Shown here: piece after piece, positions 21,889 through 36,085 of the stretch
Layout: every line of letters begins with the position of its first letter
How positions within the stretch are numbered: position 1 is the stretch's first letter
Source: Owenia fusiformis
Taxonomy: Eukaryota; Annelida; Polychaeta; Sabellida; Oweniidae
Length of the DNA: 60,000 nt
Reading direction: 5' to 3'
Assembly (NCBI GenBank): GCA_903813345.2
Contig: CAIIXF020000002.1
Location: forward strand, 16,626,467-16,686,466
Made by a program: the position numbers and the translations under genes
The notes under the pieces: generated by a model
Databases searched by the model: none
Seen by the model: only the letters and a program-made list of their open reading frames with translations
What the model was told of the DNA's origin: nothing

Positions 21889-24800
21889 AATCTGTCGTTG
21901 TGGAATAACCGTACTGAACCAGAGAGCAAAATCATCAAATGATAGAACTGATTATGTGTTACAGTACCTTTAACAAGATGGTATGTAGATATAAATGCTG
22001 CAGATAGGTAGCACAAATTGCAGATTCTCTGTGGTTTTCCTTTTGTGTTTCTTTTTGTTCTCTCCAAGGCAAGAGGTATGCAGATCACAAATGCTGCAGG
22101 TAGGTAGCACAAATTGTAGATTCTCTGTGGTTTTCCCTTTGTGGTTCTTTTTGTTCTCTAAAAGGCAAGAGGACTGCACCTGAAAGTACATTTAAGGAAA
22201 AGATCAGCGATGGTTCAATTAAAAAGAAAGCAACCCCGAAACTAAGCCCACAATTTTAACATGAAAACCCAAAAGAAAAGACCCTTCAATCTACAACTGT
22301 AGCTAAAATGAACACAAGACTTCAGACCTTCAAAATTTAGATCTGGAGTAGTACTTGAAGTCAACTTTAAAATTGAATCATTACTGAGTAAGTACTGGTC
22401 AAAGAAATACAATACAATACAAAACAAAACAATACAAAACTATACAATACAATACAATACAATACCAAACAATACAATACTAAGCACTAGATCCATGATC
22501 TTGGTCATCTGGTTCGTTGCTTGTCTGGTTCGTTGCTTGTCTGGTTCGTTGGTTGTTTGGTTCGTTGGATGGAGTGTTGATTAGTTTGTTGATTAATTAG
22601 TTAGTTGGTTGGTTAGTTTTAACCTATTGGGTGGTCTGGTGGTTGTCTGGTTGGTTAGTTGGTTGGTTAGTAAGTAAGTTAGTTAATAGATTAAGCCTAT
22701 TGGGTCATTGGTTGGTCGGTTGGATGTTCGGTAAGTTGGTTGGTTGGTTGTCTGGTTGTTTGACTTCCCCCCAAGAAAAACTGGAATAGTACTGGGAGCA
22801 GCCCCCTGCTAATGGGATGCAACTGATTGCAAGAGATAAAAACTGGTCAAAAGCGACATCTACAGTAAGTCCTTGAAACTCAACCTAGTCCCCTAATGGA
22901 GACAAATGTGATTTCAACAGGACTGTCTTTCTGCAGGAAAACTGAAAAACTACTGGGAGTTCCCCCCCCCCTGCTAATGGGATGCAACTGATTGCAAGAG
23001 ATAAAACTGGTCAAAATGCGACATCTACTGTAAGTCCTTGAAACTCAACCTAGTCCCCTAATGGAGACAAATGTGATTTCAACAGGACTGTCTTTCCGCA
23101 GGAACACTGGAAGAGTACTGGGAGTCCCCCCCCCTGCTAATGGGATGCAATTGATTGCAAGAGATAAAAACTGGTCAGAGCGACATGTACGGTAGGTCCT
23201 TGAAACTCAACCTAGTCCCGTAATGGAGACAAATGTGATTTCAACAGGACCGTCCTTCCGCACGAAAACTGGAATAGTACTGGGAGTCCCCCCCTGCTAA
23301 TGGGATGCAACTGATTGCAAGAGATGGAAACTGGTCAAAAGCGACATCTACGGTAAGTCCTTGAAACTCAACCTAGTCCCCTAATGGAGACAAATGTGAT
23401 TTCAACAGGACTGTCTTTCCGCAGGAAAACTGGAAGAGTACTTGGATTCCCCCCCTGCTAATGGGATGCAATTGATTGCAAGAGATAAAAACTGGTCAGA
23501 GCGACATGTACGGTAGGTCCTTGAAACTCAACCTAGTCCCCTAATGGAGATAAATGTGATTTCAACAGGACTGTCATTCCGCAGGAAAACTGGAATAGTA
23601 CTGGGAGTTCCCCCCCCTTTTAATGGGATGCAACTGATTGTAAGAGATAAAACTGGTCAAAATGCGACATCTACTGTAAGTCCTGGAAACTTGACCTAGT
23701 CCCCTCGTGGAAAAAATGTGATTCCAACAGGACCGTCTTTTCGCAGGGACTTCACCATCTGTGCTACAAATAGACAAACCATGTTGTAGTAGTTGTTATT
23801 TTACATAAAACTTTACATAAAAACTTTAAATAAAACTTTACACTATACTTTACTCTACGCTACTAAAAATTTACAGAATATTACAAAAGATAAAATTTAT
23901 TTCTCCCAATTTGATATAAACCAGTAGACTTCCATATTTTTGATTTTGAAACATGAACTCTATCCCCCCGGAAACCCAACCACCCCCCTCCCACTTTACC
24001 TTAGAGTCCAAGTTTCTCCACCAAAAATATGGGTCGGCCAACAAAAGTCCACAAGTAAATATCAAACTGGGAGGCGCCCCCCATCCCTATGCAAAACCAG
24101 GAAGGAATACTTAACTTAGGTAGCAGGAACGCAGGAACGCAGGAACGCAGCTGTTGTCTCGGTTGTGTCGTTGGTCATCGGGCTCCTCATCTCCAAGCTG
24201 AAAGGGAACCTGAAAACAGAGGAACTAACCTGTTGTAATAATTGAATAGAAAAAAGTACTTACTTTGGTGCTTTGGTGACAGGAACAAGAACACCTCTCG
24301 CCCATGATACTGTTTACGTGGACCGGACCTGATGGCTCAAAGTTGTCAAAAGACTGATCCAGCTGTCGCCCTAACTTGGTGTGTTTGCTGCATCTCTCTC
24401 ATAGTTGTACCTGAAAGATACAAGATAAGAAAATGAAAAATACAAGGATGCAACTTGGTCGAGTCACTTCCAATACAAGCGGAGGAGGGAATGCAAAGAC
24501 ATTCCTTTCATTGACTCTAGTAAATCTGTCATAGCCTTATACCCCTCCTGGCTCAAGATTTATATCATCAAGTCAACTAACTGCTTGGGCAGATGTAACT
24601 CTGTAGGAAGAATGGAATAGTTGAGCATATGTATATTCTTTAAGAACACAGACCACATGTGAAAATAATGAAACATGGCTTCATGGTACATCTGTACATT
24701 AAGTGAAATCAAGGCAGTCCTCTTTTAGTGTATTTCTTAGAAACAATGTTTGCCAAACATACATGTGCCAACAATGGGATAAGAATCCCAACAATTGAAA
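21889..24800 (+). repeat. Satellite unit 3 (6 monomers)
   Basis: Monomer C-runs near 22801, 22968, 23127, 23289, 23450 and 23612 in the same A', C, B, A, B, C-end order as unit 2. Three gaacgcag octamers, the maximum in the array. Nearly identical to unit 4. Confidence 0.9.
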
Positions 24801-27711
24801 AATCTGTCGTTGTGAAATAAACGTACTGAACCAGAGAGCAAAATCATCAAATGATAGAACTGATTATGTGTTACAGTACCTTTAACAAGATGGTATGTAG
24901 ATATAAATGCTGCAGATAGGTAGGACAAATTGCAGATTCTCTGTGGTTTTCCTTTTGTGTTTCTTTTTGTTCTCTCCAAGGCAACAGGTATGTAGATCAC
25001 AAATGCTGCAGGTAGGTAGCACAAATTGTAGATTCTCTGTGGTTTTCCCTTTGTGGTTCTTTTTGTTCTCTAAAAGGCAACAGGACTGCACCTGAAAGTA
25101 CATTTAAGGAAAAGATCAGCGATGGTTCAATTAAAAAGAAAGCAACCCCGAAACTAAGCCCACAATTTTAACATGAAAACCCAAAAGAAAAGACCCTTCA
25201 ATCTACAACTGTAGCTAAAATGAACACAAGACTTCAGACCTTCAAAATTTAGATCTGGAGTAGTACTTGAAGTCAACTTTAAAATTGAATCATTACTGAG
25301 TAAGTACTGGTCAAAGAAATACAATACAATACAAAACAAAACAATACAAAACTATACAATACAATACAATACAATACAATACCAAACAATACAATACTAA
25401 GCACTAGATCCATGATCTTGGTCATCTGGTTCGTTGCTTGTCTGGTTCGTTGCTTGTCTGGTTCGTTGGTTGTTTGGTTCGTTGGATGGAGTGTTGATTA
25501 GTTTGTTGATTAATTAGTTAGTTGGTTGGTTAGTTTTAACCTATTGGGTGGTCTGGTGGTTGTCTGGTTGGTTAGTTGGTTGGTTAGTAAGTAAGTTAGT
25601 TAATAGATTAAGCCTATTGGGTCATTGGTTGGTCGGTTGGATGTTCGGTAAGTTGGTTGGTTGGTTGTCTGGTTGTTTGACTTCCCCCCAAGAAAAACTG
25701 GAATAGTACTGGGAGCAGCCCCCTGCTAATGGGATGCAACTGATTGCAAGAGATAAAAACTGGTCAAAAGCGACATCTACAGTAAGTCCTTGAAACTCAA
25801 CCTAGTCCCCTAATGGAGACAAATGTGATTTCAACAGGACTGTCTTTCTGCAGGAAAACTGAAAAACTACTGGGAGTTCCCCCCCCCTGCTAATGGGATG
25901 CAACTGATTGCAAGAGATAAAACTGGTCAAAATGCGACATCTACTGTAAGTCCTTGAAACTCAACCTAGTCCCCTAATGGAGACAAATGTGATTTCAACA
26001 GGACTGTCTTTCCGCAGGAACACTGGAAGAGTACTGGGAGTCCCCCCCCTGCTAATGGGATGCAATTGATTGCAAGAGATAAAAACTGGTCAGAGCGACA
26101 TGTACGGTAGGTCCTTGAAACTCAACCTAGTCCCCTAATGGAGACAAATGTGATTTCAACAGGACCGTCCTTCCGCACGAAAACTGGAATAGTACTGGGA
26201 GTCCCCCCCCTGCTAATGGGATGCAACTGATTGCAAGAGATGGAAACTGGTCAAAAGCGACATCTACGGTAAGTCCTTGAAACTCAACCTAGTCCCCTAA
26301 TGGAGACAAATGTGATTTCAACAGGACTGTCTTTCCGCAGGAAAACTGGAAGAGTACTTGGATTCCCCCCCTGCTAATGGGATGCAATTGATTGCAAGAG
26401 ATAAAAACTGGTCAGAGCGACATGTACGGTAGGTCCTTGAAACTCAACCTAGTCCCCTAATGGAGATAAATGTGATTTCAACAGGACTGTCATTCCGCAG
26501 GAAAACTGGAATAGTACTGGGAGTTCCCCCCCCCCCTTTTAATGGGATGCAACTGATTGTAAGAGATAAAACTGGTCAAAATGCGACATCTACTGTAAGT
26601 CCTGGAAACTTGACCTAGTCCCCTCGTGGAAAAAATGTGATTCCAACAGGACCGTCTTTTCGCAGGGACTTCACCATCTGTGCTACAAATAGACAAACCA
26701 TGTTGTAGTAGTTGTTATTTTACATAAAACTTTACATAAAAACTTTAAATAAAACTTTACACTATACTTTACTCTACGCTACTAAAAATTTACAGAATAT
26801 TACAAAAGATAAAATTTATTTCTCCCAATTTGATATAAACGAGTAGACTTCCATATTTTTGATTTTGAAACATGAACTCTATCCCCCCGGAAACCCAACC
26901 ACCCCCCTCCCACTTTACCTTAGAGTCCAAGTTTCTCCACCAAAAATATGGGTCGGCCAACAAAAGTCCACAAGTAAATATCAAACTGGGAGGCGCCCCC
27001 CATCCCTATGCAAAACCAGGAAGGAATACTTAACTTAGGTAGCAGGAACGCAGGAACGCAGCTGTTGTCTCGGTTGTGTCGTTGGTCATCGGGCTCCTCA
27101 TCTCCAAGCTGAAAGGGAACCTGAAAACAGAGGAACTAACCTGTTGTAATAATTGAATAGAAAAAAGTACTTACTTTGGTGCTTTGGTGACAGGAACACG
27201 AACACCTCTCGCCCATGATACTGTTTACGTGGACCGGACCTGATGGCTCAAAGTTGTCGAAAGACTGATCCAGCTGTCGCCCTAACTTGGTGTGTTTGCT
27301 GCATCTCTCTCATAGTTGTACCTGAAAGATACAAGATAAGAAAATGAAAAATACAAGGATGCAACTTGGTCGAGTCACTTCCAATACAAGCGGAGGAGGG
27401 AATGCAAAGACATTCCTTTCATTGACTCTAGTAAATCTGTCATAGCCTTATACCCCTCCTGGCTCAAGATTTATATCATCAAGTCAACTAACTGCTTGGG
27501 CAGATGTAACTCTGTAGGAAGAATGGAATAGTTGAGCATATGTATATTCTTTAAGAACACAGACCACATGCGAAAATAATGAAACATGGCTTCATGGTAC
27601 ATCTGTACATTAAGTGAAATCAAGGCAGTCCTCTTTTAGTGTATTTCTTAGAAACAATGTTTGCCAAACATACATGTGCCAACAATGGGATTAGAATCCC
27701 AACAATTGAAA
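24801..27711 (+). repeat. Satellite unit 4 (6 monomers)
   Basis: Monomer C-runs near 25720, 25880, 26043, 26205, 26365 and 26528 with the standard order. Differs from unit 3 by scattered substitutions, C-run lengths and one fewer octamer. Confidence 0.9.
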
Positions 27712-30456
27712 AATCTGTCGTTGTGGAATAACCGTACTGAACCAGAGAGCAAAATCATCAAATGATAGAACTGATTATGTGTTACAGTACCTTTAACAAG
27801 ATGGTATGTAGATATAAATGCTGCAGATAGGTAGGACAAATTGCAGATTTTCTGTGGTTTTCCTTTTGTGTTTCTTTTTGTTCTCTCCAAGGCAACAGGT
27901 ATGTAGATCACAAATGCTGAAGGTAGGAATCACAAATTGTAGATTCTCTGTTGTTTTCCCTTTGTGGTTCTTTTTGTTCTCTAAAAGGCAAGAGGACTGC
28001 ACCTGAAAGTACATTTAAGGAAAAGATCAGCGATGGTTCAATTAAAAAGAAAGCAACCCCGAAACTAAGCCCACAATTTTAACATGAAAACCCAAAAGAA
28101 AAAACCCTTCAATCTACAACTGTAGCTAAAATGAACACAAGACTTCAGACCTTCAAAATTTAGATCTGGAGTAGTACTTGAAGTCAACTTTAAAATTGAA
28201 TCATTACTGAGTAAGTACTGGTTAAAGAAATACAATACAATACAAAACAAAACAATACAAAACTATACAATACAATACAATACCAAACAATACAATACTA
28301 AGCACTAGATCCATGATCTTGGTCATCTAGTTCGTTGCTTGTCTGGTTCGTTGCTTGTCTGGTTCGTTGGTTGTTTGGTTCGTTGGATGGAGTGTTGATT
28401 AGTTTGTTGATTAATTAGTTAGTTGGTTGGTTAGTTTTAACCTATTGGGTGGTCTGGTGGTTGTCTGGTTGGTTAGTTGGTTGGTTAGTAAGTAAGTTAG
28501 TTAATAGATTAAGCCTATTGGGTCATTGGTTGGTCGGTTGGATGTTCGGTAAGTTGGTTGGTTGGTTGTCTGGTTGTTTGACTTCCCCCCAAGAAAAACT
28601 GGAATAGTACTGGGAGCAACCCCCTGCTAATGGGATGCAACTGATTGCAAGAGATAAAACTGGTCAAAATGCGACATCTACTGTAAGTCCTTGAAACTCA
28701 ACCTAGTCCCCTAATGGAGACAAATGTGATTTCAACAGGACTGTCTTTCCGCAGGAACACTGGAAGAGGACTGGGAGCCCCCCCCCCCTGCTAATGGGAT
28801 GCAATTGATTGCAAGAGATAAAAACTGGTCAGAGCGACATGTACGGTAGGTCCTTGAAACTCAACCTAGTCCCCTAATGGAGACAAATGTGATTTCAACA
28901 GGACCGTCCTTCCGCACGAAAACTGGAATAGTACTGGGAGTCCCCCCCCCTGCTAATGGGATGCAACTGATTGCAAGAGATGAAAACTGGTCAAAAGCGA
29001 CATCTACGGTAAGTCCTTGAAACTCAACCTAGTCCCCTAATGGAGACAAATGTGATTTCAACAGGACTGTCTTTCCGCAGGAAAACTGGATGAGTACTTG
29101 GATTCCCCCCCCCTGCTAATGGGATGCAATTGATTGCAAGAGATAAAAACTGGTCAGAGCGACATGTACGGTAGGTCCTTGAAACTCAACCTAGTCCCCT
29201 AATGGAGATAAATGTGATTTCAACAGGACTGTCATTCCGCAGGAAAACTGGAATAGTACTGGGAGTTCCCCCCCCTTCTAATGGGATGCAACTGATTGCA
29301 AGAGATAAAACTGGTCAAAATGCGACATCTACTGTAAGTCCTGGAAACTTGACCTAGTCCCCTCGTGGAAAAAATGTGATTCCAACAGGACCGTCTTTTC
29401 GCAGGGACTTCACCATCTGTGCTACAAATAGACAAACCATGTTGTAGTAGTTGTTATTTTACATAAAACTTTACATAAAAACTTTAAATAAAACTTTACA
29501 CTATACTTTACTCTACGCTACTAAAAATTTACAGAATATTACAAAAGATAAAATTTATTTCTCCCAATTTGATATAAACCAGTAGACTTCCATATTTTTG
29601 ATTTTGAAACATGAACTCTATCCCCCCGGAAACCCAACCACCCCCCTCCCACTTTACCTTAGAATCCAAGTTTCTCCACCAAAAATATGGGTCGGCCAAC
29701 AAAAGTCCACAAGTAAATATCAAACTGGGAGGCGCCCCCCATCCCTATGCAAAACCAGGAAGGAATACTTAACTTAGGTAGCAGGAACGCAGGAACGCAG
29801 CTGTTGTCTCGGTTGTGTCGTTGGTCATCGGGCTCCTCATCTCCAAGCTGAAAGGGAACCTGAAAACAGAGGAACTAACCTGTTGTAATAATTGAATAGA
29901 AAAAAGTACTTACTTTGGTGCTTTGGTGACAGGAACACGAACACCTCTCGCCCATGATACTGTTTACGTGGACCGGACCTGATGGCTCAAAGTTGTCGAA
30001 AGACTGATCCAGCTGTCGCCCTAACTTGGTGTGTTTGCTGCATCTCTCTCATAATTGTACCTGAAAGATACAAGATAAGAAAATGAAAAATACAAGGATG
30101 CAACTTGGTCGAGTCACTTCCAATACAAGCGGAGGAGGGAATGCAAAGACATTCCTTTCATTGACTCTAGTAAATCTGTCATAGCCTTATACCCCTCCTG
30201 GCTCAAGATTTATATCATCAGATCAAATAACTGCTTGGGCAGATGTAACTCTGTAGGAAGAATGGAATAGTTGAGCATACATGTATGTATATTCTTTAAG
30301 AACACAGACCACATGTGAAAATAATGAAACATGGCTTCATGGTACATCTGTACATTAAGTGAAATCAAGGCAGTCCTCTTTTAGTGTATTTCTTAGAAAA
30401 AATGTTTGCCAAACATACATGTGCCAACAATGGGATTAGAATCCCAACAATTGAAA
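27712..30456 (+). repeat. Satellite unit 5 (5 monomers, first two fused)
   Basis: The first monomer (near 28620) begins like monomer 1 and ends like monomer 2 (aaaatgcgacatctactgtaag), so one 163-bp monomer has been lost through the m1/m2 junction. The remaining order is B, A, B, C-end near 28780, 28942, 29105 and 29270. The unit is 166 bp shorter than unit 4. Confidence 0.88.
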
Positions 30457-33195
30457 AATGTGTCGTTGTGGAATAACCGTACTGAACCAGAGAGCAAAAT
30501 CATCAAATGATAGAACTGATTATGTGTTACAGTACCTTTAACAAGATGGTATGTAGATATAAATGCTGCAGATAGGTAGCACAAATTGCAGATTCTCTGT
30601 GGTTTTCCTTTTGTGTTTCTTTTTGTTCTCTCCAAGGCAACAGGTATGTAGATCACAAATGCTGCAGGTAGGTAGCACAAATTGTAGATTCTCTGTGGTT
30701 TTCCCTTTGTGGTTCTTTTTGTTCTCTAAAAGGCAAGAGGACTGCACCTGAAAGTACATTTAAGGAAAAGATCAGCGATGGTTCAATTAAAAAGAAAGCA
30801 ACCCCGAAACTAAGCCCACAATTTTAACATGAAAACCCAAAAGAAAAGACCCTTCAATCTACAACTGTAGCTAAAATGAACACAAGACTTCAGACCTTCA
30901 AAATTTAGATCTGGAGTAGTACTTGAAGTCAACTTTAAAATTGAATCATTACTGAGTAAGTACTGGTCAAAGAAATACAATACAATACAAAACAAAACAA
31001 TACAAAACTATACAATACAATACAATACAATACCAAACAATACAATACTAAGCACTAGATCCATGATCTTGGTCATCTGGTTCGTTGCTTGTCTGGTTCG
31101 TTGGTTGTTTGGTTCGTTGGATGGAGTGTTGATTAGTTTGTTGATTAATTAGTTAGTTGGTTGGTTAGTTTTAACCTATTGGGTGGTCTGGTGGTTGTCT
31201 GGTTGGTTAGTTGGTTGGTTAGTAAGTAAGTTAGTTAATAGATTAAGCCTATTGGGTCATTGGTTGGTCGGTTGGATGTTCGGTAAGTTGGTTGGTTGGT
31301 TGTCTGGTTGTTTGACTTCCCCCCAAGAAAAACTGGAATAGTACTGGGAGCAGCCCCCTGCTAATGGGATGCAACTGATTGCAAGAGATAAAAACTGGTC
31401 AAAAGCGACATCTACAGCAAGTCCTTGAAACTCAACCTAGTCCCCTAATGGAGACAAATGTGATTTCAACAGGACTGTCTTTCTGCAGGAAAACTGAAAA
31501 ACTACTGGGAGTTCCCCCCCCCCCTGCTAATGGGATGCAACTGATTGCAAGAGATAAAACTGGTCAAAATGCGACATCTACTGTAAGTCCTTGAAACTCA
31601 ACCTAGTCCCCTAATGGAGACAAATGTGATTTCAACAGGACTGTCTTTCCGCAGGAACACTGGAAGAGTACTGGGAGTCCCCCCCCCTGCTAATGGGATG
31701 CAATTGATTGCAAGAGATAAAAACTGGTCAGAGCGACATGTACGGTAGGTCCTTGAAACTCAACCTAGTCCCCTAATGGAGACAAATGTGATTTCAACAG
31801 GACCGTCCTTCCGCACGAAAACTGGAATAGTACTTGGATTCCCCCCCCCTGCTAATGGGATGCAATTGATTGCAAGAGATAAAAACTGGTCAGAGCGACA
31901 TGTACGGTAGGTCCTTGAAACTCAACCTAGTCCCCTAATGGAGATAAATGTGATTTCAACAGGACTGTCATTCCGCAGGAAAACTGGAATAGTACTGGGA
32001 GTTCCCCCCCCCCTTCTAATGGGATGCAACTGATTGCAAGAGATAAAACTGGTCAAAATGCGACATCTACTGTAAGTCCTGGAAACTTGACCTAGTCCCC
32101 TCGAGGAAAAAATGTGATTCCAACAGGACCGTCTTTTCGCAGGGACTTCACCATCTGTGCTACAAATAGACAAACCATGTTGTAGTAGTTGTTATTTTAC
32201 ATAAAACTTTACATAAAAACTTTAAATAAAACTTTACACTATACTTTACTCTACGCTACTAAAAATTTACAGAATATTACAAAAGATAAAATTTATTTCT
32301 CCCAATTTGATATAAACCAGTAGACTTCCATATTTTTGATTTTGAAACATGAACTCTATCCCGCCGGAAACCCAACCACCCCCCCTCCCACTTTACCTTA
32401 GAGTCCAAGTTTCTCCACCAAAAATATGGGTCGGCCAACAAAAGTCCACAAGTAAATATCAAACTGGGAGGCGCCCCCCATCCCTATGCAAAACCAGGAA
32501 GGAATACTTAACTTAGGTAGCAGGAACGCAGGAACGCAGCTGTTGTCTCGGTTGTGTCGTTGGTCATCGGGCTCCTCATCTCCAAGCTGAAAGGGAACCT
32601 GAAAACAGAGGAACTAACCTGTTGTAATAATTGAATAGAAAAAAGTACTTACTTTGGTGCTTTGGTGACAGGAACACGAACACCTCTCGCCCATGATACT
32701 GTTTACGTGGACCGGACCTGATGGCTCAAAGTTGTCGAAAGACTGATCCAGCTGTCGCCCTAACTTGGTGTGTTTGCTGCATCTCTCTCATAATTGTACC
32801 TGAAAGATACAAGATAAGAAAATGAAAAATACAAGGATGCAACTTGGTCGAGTCACTTCCAATACAAGCGGAGGAGGGAATGCAAAGACATTCCTTTCAT
32901 TGACTCTAGTAAATCTGTCATAGCCTTATACCCCTCCTGGCTCAAGATTTATATCATCAAGTCAACTAACTGCTTGGGCAGATGTAACTCTGTAGGAAGA
33001 ATGGAATAGTTGAGCATACATGTATGTATATTCTTTAAGAACACAGACCACATGTGAAAATAATGAAACATGGCTTCATGGTACATCTGTACATTAAGTG
33101 AAATCAAGGCAGTCCTCTTTTAGTGTATTTCTTAGAAAAAATGTTTGCCAAACATACATGTGCCAACAATGGGATTAGAATCCCAACAATTGAAA
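30457..33195 (+). repeat. Satellite unit 6 (5 monomers, m4/m5 fused)
   Basis: Monomers near 31352, 31517, 31680, 31842 and 32004. The fourth starts as monomer 4 (cgcacgaaaactggaatag) and switches to monomer 5 (tacttggattcccc), a different deletion from that in unit 5. Confidence 0.88.
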
Positions 33196-36085
33196 AATCT
33201 GTCGTTGTGGAATAACCGTACTGAACCAGAGAGCAAAATCATCAAATGATAGAACTGATTATGTGTTACAGTACCTTTAACAAGATGGTATGTAGATATA
33301 AATGCTGCAGATAGGTAGCACAAATTGCAGATTCTCTGTGGTTTTCCTTTTGTGTTTCTTTTTGTTCTCTCCAAGGCAACAGGTATGTAGATCACAAATG
33401 CTGCAGGTAGGTAGCACAAATTGTAGATTCTCTGTGGTTTTCCCTTTGTGGTTCTTTTTGTTCTCTAAAAGGCAAGAGGACTGCACCTGAAAGTACATTT
33501 AAGGAAAAGATCAGCGATGGTTCAATTAAAAAGAAAGCAACCCCGAAACTAAGCCCACAATTTTAACATGAAAACCCAAAAGAAAAGACCCTTCAATCTA
33601 CAACTGTAGCTAAAATGAACACAAGACTTCAGACCTTCAAAATTTAGATCTGGAGTAGTACTTGAAGTCAACTTTAAAATTGAATCATTACTGAGTAAGT
33701 ACTGGTCAAAGAAATACAATACAATACAAAACAAAACAATACAAAACTATACAATACAATACCAAACAATACAATACTAAGCACTAGATCCATGATCTTG
33801 GTCATCTGGTTCGTTGCTTGTCTGATTCGTTGCTTGTCTGGTTCGTTGGTTGTTTGGTTCGTTGGATGGAGTGTTGATTAGTTTGTTGATTAATTAGTTA
33901 GTTGGTTGGTTAGTTTTAACCTATTGGGTGGTCTGGTGGTTGTCTGGTTGGTTAGTTGGTTGGTTAGTAAGTAAGTTAGTTAATAGATTAAGCCTATTGG
34001 GTCATTGGTTGGTCGGTTGGATGTTCGGTAAGTTGGTTGGTTGGTTGTCTGGTTGTTTGACTTCCCCAAGAAAAACTGGAATAGTACTGGGAGCAGCCCC
34101 CTGCTAATGGGATGCAACTGATTGCAAGAGATAAAAACTGGTCAAAAGCGACATCTACAGTAAGTCCTTGAAACTCAACCTAGTCCCCTAATGGAGACAA
34201 ATGTGATTTCAACAGGACTGTCTTTCTGCAGGAAAACTGAAAAACTACTGGGAGTCCCCCCCTGCTAATGGGATGCAACTGATTGCAAGAGATAAAACTG
34301 GTCAAAATGCGACATCTACTGTAAGTCCTTGAAACTCAACCTAGTCCCCTAATGGAGACAAATGTGATTTCAACAGGACTGTCTTTCCGCAGGAACACTG
34401 GAAGAGTACTGGGAGTCCCCCCCCCTGCTAATGGGATGCAATTGATTGCAAGAGATAAAAACTGGTCAGAGCGACATGTACGGTAGGTCCTTGAAACTCA
34501 ACCTAGTCCCCTAATGGAGACAAATGTGATTTCAACAGGACCGTCCTTCCGCACGAAAACTGGAATAGTACTGGGAGTCCCCCCCCTGCTAATGGGATGC
34601 AACTGATTGCAAGAGATGAAAACTGGTCAAAATGCGACATCTACTGTAAGTCCTGGAAACTTAACCTAGTCCCCTAATGGAGACAATGTGATTTCAACAG
34701 GACTGTCTTTCCGCAGGAAAACTGGAAGAGTACTTGGATTCCCCCCCCTGCTAATGGGATGCAATTGATTGCAAGAGATAAAAACTGGTCAGAGCGACAT
34801 GTACGGTAGGTCCTTGAAACTCAACCTAGTCCCCTAATGGAGATAAATGTGATTTCAACAGGACTGTCATTCCGCAGGAAAACTGGAATAGTACTGGGAG
34901 TTCCCCCCCCCTTCTAATGGGATGCAACTGATTGCAAGAGATAAAACTGGTCAAAATGCGACATCTACTGTAAGTCCTGGAAACTTGACCTAGTCCCCTC
35001 GTGGAAAAAATGTGATTCCAACAGGACCGTCTTTTCGCAGGGACTTCACCATCTGTGCTACAAATAGACAAACCATGTTGTAGTAGTTTTTATTTTACAT
35101 AAAACTTTACATAAAAACTTTAAATAAAACTTTACACTATACTTTACTCTACGCTACTAAAAATTTACAGAATATTACAAAAGATAAAATTTATTTCTCC
35201 CAATTTGATATAAACCAGTAGACTTCCATATTTTTGATTTTGAAACATGAACTCTATCCCACCGGAAACCCAACCACCCCCCTCCCACTTTACCTTAGAG
35301 TCCAAGTTTCTCCACCAAAAATATGGGTCGGCCAACAAAAGTCCACAAGTAAATATCAAACTGGGAGGCGCCCCCCATCCCTATGCAAAACCAGGAAGGA
35401 ATACTTAACTTAGGTAGCAGGAACGCAGGAACGCAGCTGTTGTCTCGGTTGTGTCGTTGGTCATCGGGCTCCTCATCTCCAAGCTGAAAGGGAACCTGAA
35501 AACAGAGGAACTAACCTGTTGTAATAATTGAATAGAAAAAAGTACTTACTTTGGTGCTTTGGTGACAGGAACACGAACACCTCTCGCCCATGATACTGTT
35601 TACGTGGACCGGACCTGATGGCTCAAAGTTGTCGAAAGACTGATCCAGCTGTCGCCCTAACTTGGTGTGTTTGCTGCATCTCTCTCATAGTTGTACCTGA
35701 AAGATACAAGATAAGAAAATGAAAAATACAAGGATGCAACTTGGTCGAGTCACTTCCAATACAAGCGGAGGAGGGAATGCAAAGACATTCCTTTCATTGA
35801 CTCTAGTAAATCTGTCATAGCCTTATACCCCTCCCGGCTCAAGATTTATATCATCAAGTCAACTAACTGCTTGGGCAGATGTAACTCTGTAGGAAGAATG
35901 GAATAGTTGAGCATATGTATATTCTTTAAGAACACAGACCACATGTGAAAATAATGAAACATGGCTTCATGGTACATCTGTACATTAAGTGAAATCAAGG
36001 CAGTCCTCTTTTAGTGTATTTCTTAGAAAAAACGTTGCCAAACATACATGTGCCAACAATGGGATTAGAATCCAAACAATTGAAA
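33196..36085 (+). repeat. Satellite unit 7 (6 monomers, one mosaic)
   Basis: Monomers near 34096, 34257, 34418, 34580, 34740 and 34905. The fourth has an A-type 5' half (gagatgaaaactgg) but a C-type 3' half (aaaatgcgacatctactg, cctggaaactt), suggesting conversion by another monomer without change in number. Confidence 0.85.
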